Below are positions 1-10,312 of a stretch of DNA of 64,000 nucleotides, piece by piece. The notes below the pieces were generated by a model. It searched no databases, was not told the origin of the DNA, and saw only the letters and a list, made by a program, of their open reading frames with translations. Origin of the DNA: Gremmenia infestans. Taxonomy: Eukaryota; Ascomycota; Leotiomycetes; Helotiales; Hamatocanthoscyphaceae. A program made the translations under genes and the position numbers. The stretch is from contig JAFEVB010000027.1 of NCBI GenBank assembly GCA_032629725.1, positions 372,001-436,000 of the forward strand. Reading direction: 5' to 3'. Each line of letters begins with the position of its first letter. The stretch's first letter is position 1.

Positions 1-1
1 T

Positions 2-193
2 CTGGATTTTGAAGCGGAGTTTGAAATGGAGAAAGTCGCCGTTGCACCGTTCTCGGTGGACGGACCCAAGTATTCGTTTTCGGGATCGGACGTTGTCTTG
101 AATCCCGCTGTGCTGCATTGCACTTTCACTACAGCTGCAATAATGACCAGGATGAGAAAGGGCGTTCCAAAACCGGTGTACGGAGATATGTAG
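2..193 (+). CDS. Possible 3' end of a gene cut by the window edge
   Basis: From base 2 a frame stays open for 63 codons and ends at a TAG at 191-193; I do not recognise the product. The opposite strand is also open here and reads as a convincing transmembrane segment (FLILVIIAAVV) followed by a Ser/Thr/Asn-rich stretch leaving the window to the left. The true coding strand therefore cannot be decided. The minus reading has no ATG before its upstream stop near base 254 and would need a splice. Either way this is a terminal fragment, not a complete gene. Confidence 0.25.
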   Translation: MDFEAEFEMEKVAVAPFSVDGPKYSFSGSDVVLNPAVLHCTFTTAAIMTRMRKGVPKPVYGDM

Positions 194-280
194 GGAGTTG
201 GTCGCTCTTTGTTGTTAACGAAGGATATTAATGCGGGGGGTCACCTCGGTCTCGGTATGTGCGAATAGAACGAATACTCG

Positions 281-495
281 TTGGCCTGAGGCCGTCAACC
301 ACTTGACTTCCCCCTGACACCACCCTAGTGGTGGCTGGGCAAAGCGAAATGGTCACCAAGCGGAGTGGTCAATCACCAAAATCCGGTCTACTGTATCTGT
401 GCGTAGATTTGGCGGGTTTTCCAAAAAAAACGCTTTGCCTAACCACCACTGGATGGTGTCGGGGGGAAGTCAAGTGGGGGGCGGCCTCAGGCCAA
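281..495. mobile_element. MITE-like element with 66-bp terminal inverted repeats
   Basis: Bases 281-346 and 431-495 are inverted copies of each other, with about nine in ten positions matching. Both ends begin TTGGCCTGAGGCC. The 84-bp centre is not obviously repeated. It has no coding capacity beyond chance frames. The arms are long enough to fold into a hairpin transcript. I see no clear target-site duplication in the flanks (AATACTCG on the left, TGGGTATC on the right), so this may be an old insertion or a stand-alone palindrome rather than an active non-autonomous DNA transposon. Confidence 0.65.
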
Positions 496-1964
496 TGGGT
501 ATCAACAGGTGAGAGAGAGAAAGGTAATTCTGGAAATTTACCTGTATAGACTACGTATACTGTAGTAGTACTGGGTACTGTAGATAGGGAGATACTTAAT
601 GAACTTGCCTCGAATTGGCCATTGCTCTCCTGGGCAGCGGTTGTGTTACCTACAGTAGACTACATGCGATTCGATTGATTATAGAGCAAGAGCGGGAATA
701 TGTACAGGGTACTGCGCCCCGTCATCATCAGATCAGATCCACACACAAACAAAGATCTGCAATTCTGCGACAACACATGGACCTCACCCAAGTCCAGTCT
801 TCAGTCCAGTCTTCTGTCACCCAACCCAGTCCAGTCCAGCTGAAGTCTTTCAAAGTCCAGATCATTTATTAAATAAGTTCACCCACAAGTAAACTAAAAG
901 TATTGTACCTTGAACAGCTACTATTTAATAAAGTATATACATACCTACTTATCCACCTATACACATTTTTCCCCTCCCCCAAGCCCTAAAAATGCCGATA
1001 CACTCCATCTGCCCCACCCCACCACCACAACAACACCCCCGCTTGCTTACACAGACATTTCAGATTCTCAGACAATCATGAAACTCGCACACAGCCTTCC
1101 TTCCCTTCCCTTCCTTGAAGCCATTCGCAAGACCGCCAAAGCGCCTACCTACCTGCACTGTTGACAAATACCAAAATACCTAGCTACAGTACCTACTCTC
1201 AAGTCAGCTTACTCAGCTACATGTGTATGTATGTACTCGAGGTATACCTGAGCTAGCTGTATCATCTTTTTGCACAGGTAGGTATCGTATGATTCATACT
1301 GTATCAGCGATGAACTCGGATACTGTACAGTACAGTAAGGCAAGGTACAGCTTAGTAAGTTCACTTACTTGTTACTATCAATACTGGTGAAATGGAATGG
1401 TCCATTGACTGTCACTATTTTCTTCTCATCATTGCACCCACTCGGCTTTTTCATTCGGGCATTATATTTTTTCGCTTCCACACAATTACTACAAATCCAC
1501 CTGATCTTGCGTATAATATGATACAAGGGTGGCGCAGACCGAGATGAAATATTAGGTTTAGCCCCTTTCTTCTTCTCCTTCTCCTTCTCTCTCTCTCTCT
1601 CTACCCAAGATGACTCGAGAAGCTTGCCTAAATACAAGCCCTTCCCTTAATAAATCCTTTTGTAAACCAGAAGGACTTCGCTTCGCTGGTACGCCAATCA
1701 GCCGTAGCAACAAATGAGATGAACATCTCATCTAGCATTGCCTGGTATCGCACCCGTTAATTACATCAGGAACAAAGAACGCCAATTAAATAGAAAACAG
1801 CAATGATATCCATTCCGCTAGGCGGCCAAGAGGGGAAGTGCGCGCTCGCATAATTGCTGGAGAAGATTCGTCCATTATCTACAGGGAATTGAAAGTAGAT
1901 TCGTAGTCGTCGATAATCGAAAACCCCTGGTTCGAGGGACAGACAAGCTTTATTTCACCTGCGC
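496..1964. other. Intergenic, no gene seen
   Basis: The stretch contains TAC/GTA-rich low-complexity DNA (repeated CTACCTACC and TACAGTAC words around 900-1370) and a CT-rich tract at 1564-1602. The chance reading frames here lack an ATG start, family resemblance or splice support. Confidence 0.6.
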
Positions 1965-3599
1965 TCAGACCTCTTCAGTAAATCTCGACCCATGAGATCC
2001 ATCTTGAGATGGATGAGACCGACCTAGTTGGTCAGGTCGTCTAGGAGGTGTTAAAGGAGGTGGTGGTGTATTCCCGCGTCCAAAAGGTCCAGGCTCTGTC
2101 ACAGGCGTCCTCGCCGGACTTGGTCGCATAACTGGAACGCCACTGTCCCGTGGCGGCATAACAGGCGATGAGGCAGGGGGTGGACTGCCGGGACCACCAT
2201 AAAAGCCCGTTGAATCGCGGTAGAATGATGATCCACTGGGGAAGTTGTCATGCACACCTCCTCCATAGCCATCACCACCTGTCTGGAGTACTGATGGTAG
2301 CTTTCTTCCTGATACCCGGTAGAACCCTCGTTCACTTCCCGCAGTTGATGATGCTGTTGCAGTTGTTCCTACAGTCTTCTGAGACGCCCTCTTGTTCTTT
2401 CCACTTAGAGTGGCTAGAGCAGCTGGTACTACAAAAGCCAGAGACCGTCGCTGAGACATTCCACCGGGAGGCCCAGGTGGAGCTGGGGGTGCTTCGCGCA
2501 CTTGGTCGGCACCTTCAGTCCCATTGCCCAAGGGTAACATCGAATGTTTTCGTTTCCACCATTTTATTAGAAGGAGCAAGAGAAGCCCAATCAAAGCCAG
2601 ACCCGCAAGACCGCCTAGGACGCCTCCCAGAACCTTGGGGGTGACGGTATTCGATCCAGAAGAAGTTCCAGAAGCTGCAGTACTGGACGGGGTCCCCCCA
2701 GAAGTTGTGCCTGTTCCTCCAGCACCAATACCGCCAGTACCCGTAGAGGTCGATTGGTATGATGAAGAACTAGGTGAATATCGAGACGAAGTCGAGGAGG
2801 TAGCGGAGGACCATTCACTATATGATGATGTCGAATTGGATGCCGAACTGGAAGTCGAGCTCAAACTTGACGTTGAACCTGAAGATGAGACAGATGTGGG
2901 TGATGATAGTGAGCTGGAGGAGATCGAGGAGATCGAGGAGAATGCGGTCGAAGATATCGTGGAGGAGCTTGAGGAATTGGAAAAGTTTATGGAGGAAACA
3001 GTAGCGGCAGACAAGCTACTGGAGCTTGAAATTACTGAGGTTTGTTAGCATTCAATTCGCCTACCATATCAGATCCTACTGAGCTTACAAGTTGTTGAAT
3101 TAGAGCTAGCACTGAGTGATGGAATACTTGTGAGTTGCACTGAAGGAGTGGAAGTCAGAGATGTTGTCGCTGAACTGGAATTTAATGATTGTGATGCAGA
3201 CACGAGTGACTGCGTAGGGAGCTGTGATGGTGTGATAATGGTCGAAGAAGCGCCAGACGTAGACTCGGGCGAAGTTGGGCTTGCTGGAGTTGTCGATGGC
3301 TGTGATGTTGAAGAAGAGCCTGTCAATGTTGGCGCGGGACTGGCCAGCACCGTCAGAACGGAAAAGGTACTGCCTTGGGAGTCGACATCGATCTGCTGAA
3401 GATAAGAGACTGTGGCCACGACTTCTGTAACGACTGACGGAACAACGACAACGGTTGTGTCTACCTGCCGCGCGTGTGCTTTGTGGTTGTGGTGAAGATG
3501 TCGGTGATCGTGTTCATGTTGGTGTTGCTCGCGATGAGCTTCGTGGTGCCTGGCCGAAATGAATGGCGGCTTTTCAGGCGATTCAACGTCGTCGCGCAT
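1965..3599 (-). CDS. Ser/Thr-rich single-pass membrane protein (Mid2/WSC-sensor-like)
   Basis: Two exons on the minus strand (3599-3089 and 3034-1965) join across a 54-nt intron with donor GTAAGC, branch GCTAAC and acceptor CAG, giving about 526 residues. The N-terminal half is His-rich and then a long Ser/Thr tract expected to be heavily O-mannosylated. One hydrophobic segment lies at about residues 305-327 (GGVLGGLAGLALIGLLLLLL), followed by KWWKRK and a Pro/Gly-rich cytoplasmic tail. This layout is that of fungal wall-stress sensors and Mid2-like proteins; that role is an inference, and no WSC Cys domain is present. The start is uncertain. An in-frame, signal-peptide-like stretch (VFAIAFCGVSSANTA) lies immediately upstream of the chosen ATG, but it is preceded by TGA and has no ATG or usable acceptor. 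Confidence 0.75.
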
Positions 3600-5019
3600 G
3601 GCGGCGGCCACGCTGTGCTGCTCTACAGCAGTGTTTGCAGAACTGACTCCGCAAAATGCGATTGCAAAGACATCAGGTCATCGCTGGCGACAACGAGACG
3701 AGACAAGAGGTTGTTGAACTTGCACTTGCACTTGCACTTGCTTGGGTGGGAAGGTCGAGATCAATACGGTACGGTAATCTCGTACCTTTTCTGGCGTTCC
3801 CTGAGCTAAGCGAGATTTGCATCGCACTAAAACGGGACTAAAGGGGACTAAGACGTGGCCGCCGAGCGAATGAGAAAACGAGATTGGGACCCGCATTCAA
3901 GGGTCGGCATTTCATCTTGACATTGACCAATCACACATATCTCCGTCTTATTACGAGTAGGATTGTGGCAGGGGAGCGGTTTTTTAGCTCGAGGCTCTTG
4001 CTCGAAGGACAGGCTACTCCGTAGGTAATAAAGCGTAATAATAGAGCTCGAGTATGGACTAGGATAAAGCAACAATGGTTGAGATGACCAATGAAGAGTG
4101 AAGATGCTCTTCTTCTTCTCTCACCCCTCCCTCCCCCTTTTGCTTATGGAAGAGAGAGATGATTTTCAGTCAAAACTCAAAACTCAAGACTCTTGAGTCT
4201 TATTTGGTTTTGGGCCAACCAGATATACAAAGTACTTTCTTTGTATTTATACCTCAGGCCGCACAGGAATCCTGGTGGTTGGACAAAGAAGATGAGGGTG
4301 GTGTGGTGCTGGTGTGAGAGGTGGGCCCAGAGTTATTTTGGTTGATGGGGCTCTCAATCCTTCCCGATGGTTGCCAACGGCTTTGTGCCTCTTTGTGTCC
4401 AAAGGGGCAGTTTGAGTGGTAGGTATACCGGAGCACTTTGGGTAATTATACAACAAATGAAGAGAAAGGAGACTACTTTACCTTGGGAATATTCACAGAT
4501 ATACATCTACGGAGAGCATTCACAAACAATAACAACTTTACTGTACCAACTTGATGCCGGTACGACCTCGTCTTCTCCTTTCTACTGAGCCTTCGTAAAC
4601 GTTTGAAACATCTAGAACGCGTCAACGTTTTGTCTGAGCGCCGGCATGGAACCTCTTTCTTGGCGGCTCCATCTCATCATCCGAGACAGGAACACCAACT
4701 TCAACCATCCAAGACATTTATTTTCTAATCCCACAACGATCCAAGCGCCAGCAAAACCAGGTCGCAAGATGTGCAGTCAGTACCTTAGTAGTCGACGAGT
4801 CGCAAGGTAATTTGGATAAATGCCTACCTACTATACAGGGTTTACAATATACTTAAGCATGTGACATAGACTGATGCACGATGATAACAGACCCCGCATT
4901 AATGATAAACCCGATCTCAATAGATCGATCGCCTCAATTCCAAACATGATGTACGAAACAAAACAACGGAAGAGGTGATCTGTGAATCATTGCCAAGCGG
5001 AACAACTCCAACAACAGTC
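3600..5019. other. Intergenic, probable divergent promoters
   Basis: This stretch separates the minus-strand membrane protein from the plus-strand hydrolase. It holds a short tandem repeat of CTTGCA near 3718-3741 and CT-rich tracts near 4110-4140. A palindromic CAAGACTCTTGAGTCTT sits near 4185-4201. I support no gene here. Confidence 0.55.
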
Positions 5020-7342
5020 ATGGCAACTCAAAGCCAAATGGACGAGAAGATTCGGCCAGCAGCGCCAACATATTCTGTTGAGCATTCGGCAACTCCTGCA
5101 CAACTGGCAGAGAAAGCAGACAGTCAGAAGTATCTCTCCAACGAGATGGCCACACTTGCACAGCTTGATGAGAAGCGTCGAGGCAACACCGCATACACTC
5201 CGCCTCCCCCTCTTGCAAGCGCTGCAACGCCTGCGCAGCTATCTGAGAAAGCCCAACATACCCCCGAACGTCCTAGAGGAAGACCACCCCCACTACCGCC
5301 TCGAATGGACTCGATACCTGCTTCTGCTCCTCCTGCATACAGTGCAGCCGACGATGCAAAGAGAACCGAACTGATCTCTGAGCAATGGCATTCCAATGAT
5401 CCAAGATCCTCCTCAACACACTCCCTGGTGCCTTCAGAGTCCGGACGCGATGGCAGACGGACCTTGCTCCTTGTATACATCCATGGGTTTCTGGGCAACG
5501 AAACTAGTTTTCAAAGCTTCCCAGCTCACGTTCACAATCTACTCTCCATCACACTTGAAGAGACTCACGTTGTACATACCAAAATATACCCCAGATACAA
5601 GTCGAGGAAGGCGATTGAATTTGCTAGAGATGACTTCAGTACTTGGTATGTCCATCTCTCTTCCTTTTTCAACACATCTAGCTCATGGATATTCAAGGTT
5701 GGAACCAAATGAAAATCATTACACAGATGTCGTCTTGCTTGGTCACAGTATGGGAGGGATTCTTTCTGCAGAAGTAGCGCTCCAAGAACCACAATCTGTT
5801 GCTTCAGGGAAGCCCTTTCGGCACAGGATACTGGGTACAATCAACTTTGATACGCCCTTCTTGGGAATGCATCCTGGGGTTATAGTCAGTGGTATTGGAA
5901 GTTTGTTCCGTCCTGCAGACCCTCCCCCCGGACAACGGCCTAGTCAGTCATCAACCAGTGGAGCTACTTCGCCTACTGCATCTGGATCATCTCCTAGCTA
6001 TACTCCCTCAGTAATTGACTCTGATTCCACCTCTCAGATTAGTCTAGTTCAAAGCATCACATCGCCCTTGGCTACCCCACCACCAAATGATCCTTTCTTC
6101 AATCCTCCATTCCCAAATGATGTTCGATTACCAGAACGGAAGGGATGGTCCAACCTGCTTCATTTTGTTAACAAACACTCCGATGGCCTCACTTCAGCAA
6201 CGAAATCCTATTTCATGTCACATTTGGAATTCGGGGGTGCCATGGCAGATTATCCAGGCCTGAAGAATCGTTATGATAGGCTCCGTGCATTAGAAGATGT
6301 TGATGATCTGGCGAGGCGAGGCGGGTCTGGCTATCAGCCTCCACTAAGGCGGATTCGATTCACAAATTATTACACAGCTAGTACTGGTAGGCCCAAGGAG
6401 CCGAAGATTCTACCTGGGCAGATGATAGGTGAAGACGGAAATCTGAAACCTATCGAAGCTGAGGTGCAGGACATGAGCCTGGGCGCTGCTAGCACTTCAA
6501 CCATCTCTGTGGACGAACACGGGGATGGTACTGTCACACCGAAGCAACTAGACACAGAAGATACATCTTCTGTGGAAGCACAAATGGAAAATCTTGGTGA
6601 GAGTTCCGGTGTCCAGGATGACTTTCAAGAACCTCCAGAGATGATACATATTGATTCCATGCCTATGGAGGACGATGAGTTCCCCGAGCCACTAAATACC
6701 ACGAAAACGGGGGCATCAGAGACACCAGCTCAAGAGATCAAGCCCAGTGTAACCGAACCATCGCTTCCCCCAATTCCACCGACGCCTACAGAGCCAGAGC
6801 CGATTAATCTCAGCCTATATACAGACAAAGACTCCCGTAAGATCGCTGAGAAGGAACAGAAGCGCATCATGAAAGTCTACCAACAAGCTGTGAAGGATCG
6901 AGAAAGCGCCATCAAGGACAGAAAGAAGTTGGTTGAAAAGCGAGAGAAGAAAATCCGACAGGAGCGAGAGAAGGAACTCAAGGCGGAAGAGAAACAGCGA
7001 TTGAAGGAAGAAAAAGAAGAAGAGAAGCGTCAGGCTACGATTAATCCTGCGCCGCCGAAGGAAAAGGAAAGACAAGCTTCCGTGACTTCCTCGATCGTCA
7101 AGGACGACAAGCCCAAACGCGACAAGAAATTCTGCATGCTGCCTCCAGAGTACGGTGGCAAGAGAGACAAGTGCTGGATCAGAGTGTATATGGAAGGCGT
7201 TGATGAAGTCGGAGCGCATTGCGGCCTATTTTTTCCCGGCCCACAGTATGAGAGTTTGGTCGGGGATGTGGGTGCCAGGATTGGGAGATGGGTCGAGGAA
7301 GATGCTACAAGGCGAGCTGTGCTTGCTGCTGAGAGAGGTTGA
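5020..7342 (+). CDS. Alpha/beta hydrolase (lipase-like) with C-terminal coiled coil
   Basis: Exons 5020-5645 and 5698-7342 join across a 52-nt intron (donor GTATGT) to give about 756 residues. The splice restores FSTW-LEPNE directly before the nucleophile elbow. An oxyanion-type HGF motif is at residues 155-157 and the GHSMGG elbow, with the nucleophile Ser226, at 224-229. This arrangement fits DUF676/serine-esterase-like hydrolases; the substrate is unknown. Residues 1-77 carry four copies of an ATxAQLxEK motif. The region after the catalytic start has Ser/Pro linkers, then a strongly charged Lys/Glu coiled coil (roughly 490-610). A compact conserved-looking C-terminus is rich in Cys and aromatics (MLPPEYGGKRDKCW). 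No signal peptide or membrane segment is seen, so it is probably cytoplasmic or peripheral. The ATG at 5020 is the first in frame. Confidence 0.85.
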
Positions 7343-7823
7343 TGATTGATGATATGATGACGCTTTACGACGTTGATTTCACTCACGATGTATTCGGAGA
7401 TATGATACCCTACCTAGGTAGAAGCAATACGAAGATTTATAACTTATTCAATATATCTGACCTATTTCTCACATATCAGAAATAGATAATGTTTCCTAAT
7501 AAAGTTCCTTAAAAACAAGCCATTAAAAAACAGCCAGGTCTAAAAGTGCTTTACAATTGCCATCCTGCAACTCAAACCCCCGGATCTCTCATTGGCCAAA
7601 ACAAACCCACCGCACCCCACCAACGTCATCTCCACTTTTGAAGCTGCACTTCACTACAGAAAGCTACCCCACAATAGCTAGCACCTCAAGGGCATATAAT
7701 CATTGCCCCCCTACCTTCAAACGGTCTCTTCAACGCCTAACCTCTTCTTTCACTTATACTGTAACGTCTCAATTGAACTCTCTCATTTCCCACTCCCAGC
7801 TATAACAAGTCGAGAAAGGTAGA
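7343..7823. other. Intergenic between the hydrolase and BOR1-like genes
   Basis: AT-rich 3' flank up to about 7530, then a CT-rich leader typical of the promoter and 5' UTR of the next gene. Confidence 0.5.
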
Positions 7824-10312
7824 ATGGCTACCCAGGCCAGCACAGCGCATACCTACACCTTACCCACCTCCTCTCTCCCCCACTCCCATTCCCAATCGCA
7901 CTCCCCGGCATCAAACACGCAACAACATGCGCGTAAATCCTGGCGCTCAAAACTCAACTTCAATTTCCTCTCCCCCTCCCCCCCCTCGTCGTCCCACCCA
8001 AATGATCTCCGGCAAGAAGCCACAAGGGAAAGCGCTGCACGGAGCTCCAGTAGACATGTAGCGAAATGGTGGAAGATACGTTTTTTTCGCGGCATGGTTA
8101 ATGATGTAAGGAGAAGAGCGCCGTACTATGGCAGTGATTGGTTGGATGCGTGGGATTATCGCGTGGTGCCTGCTACGGTGTACATGTATTTCGCCAAGTA
8201 TGTTTATGGAATTTCCTTTTCTCTATTGGTACTCCTGCGGTACTTTTTCTTTATTTCAGTTTTGTTTCTAGGAGATGGAGCAATTGGAAAGCGGAAGCGG
8301 AGTGAGCAAGCAAGCTAATGAGGGGATGGGTGGATTGTAGTATTTTACCTGCGTTGGCATTTTCGCTGGATATGTAAGTTTGTTTCCTGTGATGGGGTGT
8401 TTGACTATTGGTTAGGAGATGTGTTAATTGATATGTAGGTTTACGAAGACGAATATGAGCTATGGTGTTAATGAAGTGCTGCTTGCTTCTGTCCTGGGCA
8501 GTGTGGTGTTTTCGATCTTTGCTGCGCAGCCGTTGGTTATTGTTGGGGTTACGGGACCGATTACTGTTTTTAATTAGTGAGTATATCATATCATTTGATG
8601 TGATACCCAGAGGAAATAAGAGAGGGGGGAGATCGAGGGCTGATGGCTGGTGTGATGAAAGTACGGTATACGATATCATGACGCCAACTGGGACGAATTA
8701 TTTTGCGTTCATGGCATTAATCGGCCTGTAAGTCCTACAATACTTTTCTTTACCCTATCCTCATGTTACTGAGATGAGGAAATTTAATTTGATGCCAAAG
8801 ATCTAATGAAAACGTAGATGGTCCCTGGTAATGCACTGGATCCTCGCCATAACCAACTCCTGCAACGCCCTAAAATACGTAACCCGTTTCTCCTGCGACA
8901 TCTTCGGCTTCTACGTCGCCTTCATCTACCTACAGAAAGGCATCCAAGTGCTCACCCGGCAAGGCTCCTCGGAATCCTTCTACCTCTCCATCGTCATCGC
9001 TCTTTTAGTCCTCGTAGTCGGCTACTTGTGTGGTGTCGTTGGCGGGGGTTCGTTATTCCAGCATTATATCAGAGTGTTTGTGAAGGATTATGGCACTCCC
9101 CTGACGGTAGTGTTCTTTACGGGATTCGTGCATATTGGGAAGATGAGGGATGTTAGTCTTAGTACCCTGCCGACGGGCAAGGCATTTTTTCCGACGACGG
9201 ATAGGGGGTGGTTTGTGCATTTTTGGGATATCAGGGTCTCTGACGTCTTCATTGCTATCCCATTTGCCATTTTACTAACCATTCTCTTTTACTTTGATCA
9301 CAACGGTAATCTTCCCCTTTATTTCCCCTTCAGTTGTACGACAAAGTCCTAACAAGAAATAGTATCATCCCTCATAGCCCAAGGCACGGAATTCCCCCTC
9401 CGCAAACCCGCCGGTTTTCATTGGGATCTCTTCCTACTAGGCCTCACAACCGGCGTAGCAGGCCTCCTCGGAATCCCCTTCCCCAACGGCCTCATCCCGC
9501 AAGCACCCTTCCACACGTCCTCCCTGTGCGTCACGCGCGTAGTCGCAGACCCCAACGAAGACGGCGCCAACAAAGGCCACGTCATCACCAAAACCGACCA
9601 CGTCGTAGAACAGCGCGTCTCGAATCTGGCGCAGGGGCTTCTGACGCTGGGAACCATGACGGGGCCGTTACTCGTCGTCCTGCATTTAATCCCACAGGGT
9701 GTACTAGCCGGTCTGTTTTTCGTAATGGGTGTACAGGCCCTCGAAGGCAATGGCATCACCCTTAAAATCCTCTTCCTCTGCAAAGACAAGACCCATACCC
9801 CGGCCTCGGAACCCCTCAAGAGAATCCACCGGCGCCTTGCCATCTGGGTCTTTGTCGCTATTCAGCTAATTGGGTTCGGCGCCACGTTTGCGATCACGCA
9901 GACCATTGCCGCGGTGGGGTTTCCGATTATTATCTTGTTGCTGGTTCCGGTGCGGACGTTTTTGCTGCCGAGGTGGCTTTCTGAGGACGAGCTTAGGTTG
10001 TTGGATGCGCCGACTGCGAGTCCATTTACGATGGTTAGTGTGGGAGGGAACTTCGGAGAGAGTGTGGAAGATTTGACGATGGCGGGTGAGGAAGGGAATG
10101 CTGGGGGAAGTAGTGGGGAGGGAGTGCTTGTTGGTGGTGGGGATGCAGAAGGGGGGGGCAGCGACGAGGGGAAAGCCGAGAGGGGGGAGGGCATGAAGAG
10201 GAGGGAGAGTTGGAGGGCGGAGGGGAGGAGTGGAAGATTCGAGGCTGGGGAGAGCTATGAGATGCAGAATCGGGGGATGAGTAGGAGGAGTGTGAGTAGG
10301 CAGTCGAAGTAA
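7824..10312 (+). CDS. BOR1: Bor1-type borate/bicarbonate anion transporter (SLC4 family)
   Basis: Six exons (7824-8197, 8341-8373, 8439-8576, 8662-8727, 8818-9305, 9363-10312) splice in frame to about 682 residues. The introns are 57-143 nt with GTATGT, GTAAGT, GTGAGT and GTAATC donors. The spliced product carries family blocks such as NILPALAFSLDM, IVGVTGPITVFNYT, RFSCDIFGFYVAFIYLQKG and GIPFPNGLIPQAPFHT. These identify the HCO3-/borate transporter family, which in fungi is the plasma-membrane boron exporter Bor1. Roughly ten or more hydrophobic segments span residues 120-580. The first 80 residues are a low-complexity Ser/His/Pro tail. The last 110 are Gly/Ser/Glu-rich and cytoplasmic, less conserved than the core. 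Boron efflux is the family role; actual substrate preference is not readable from sequence. Confidence 0.92.

Noticed and set aside
2524..3048. Acidic frame of 174 codons on the plus strand
   Set aside because: It is the antisense shadow of the Ser-rich minus-strand gene: runs of Ser codons read as Glu/Asp/Val on the other strand.
5646..5681. Intron acceptor TAG at 5680-5681 in the hydrolase gene
   Set aside because: It shifts the frame to an early stop; the AAG at 5695-5697 restores W-LEP and the nucleophile elbow.
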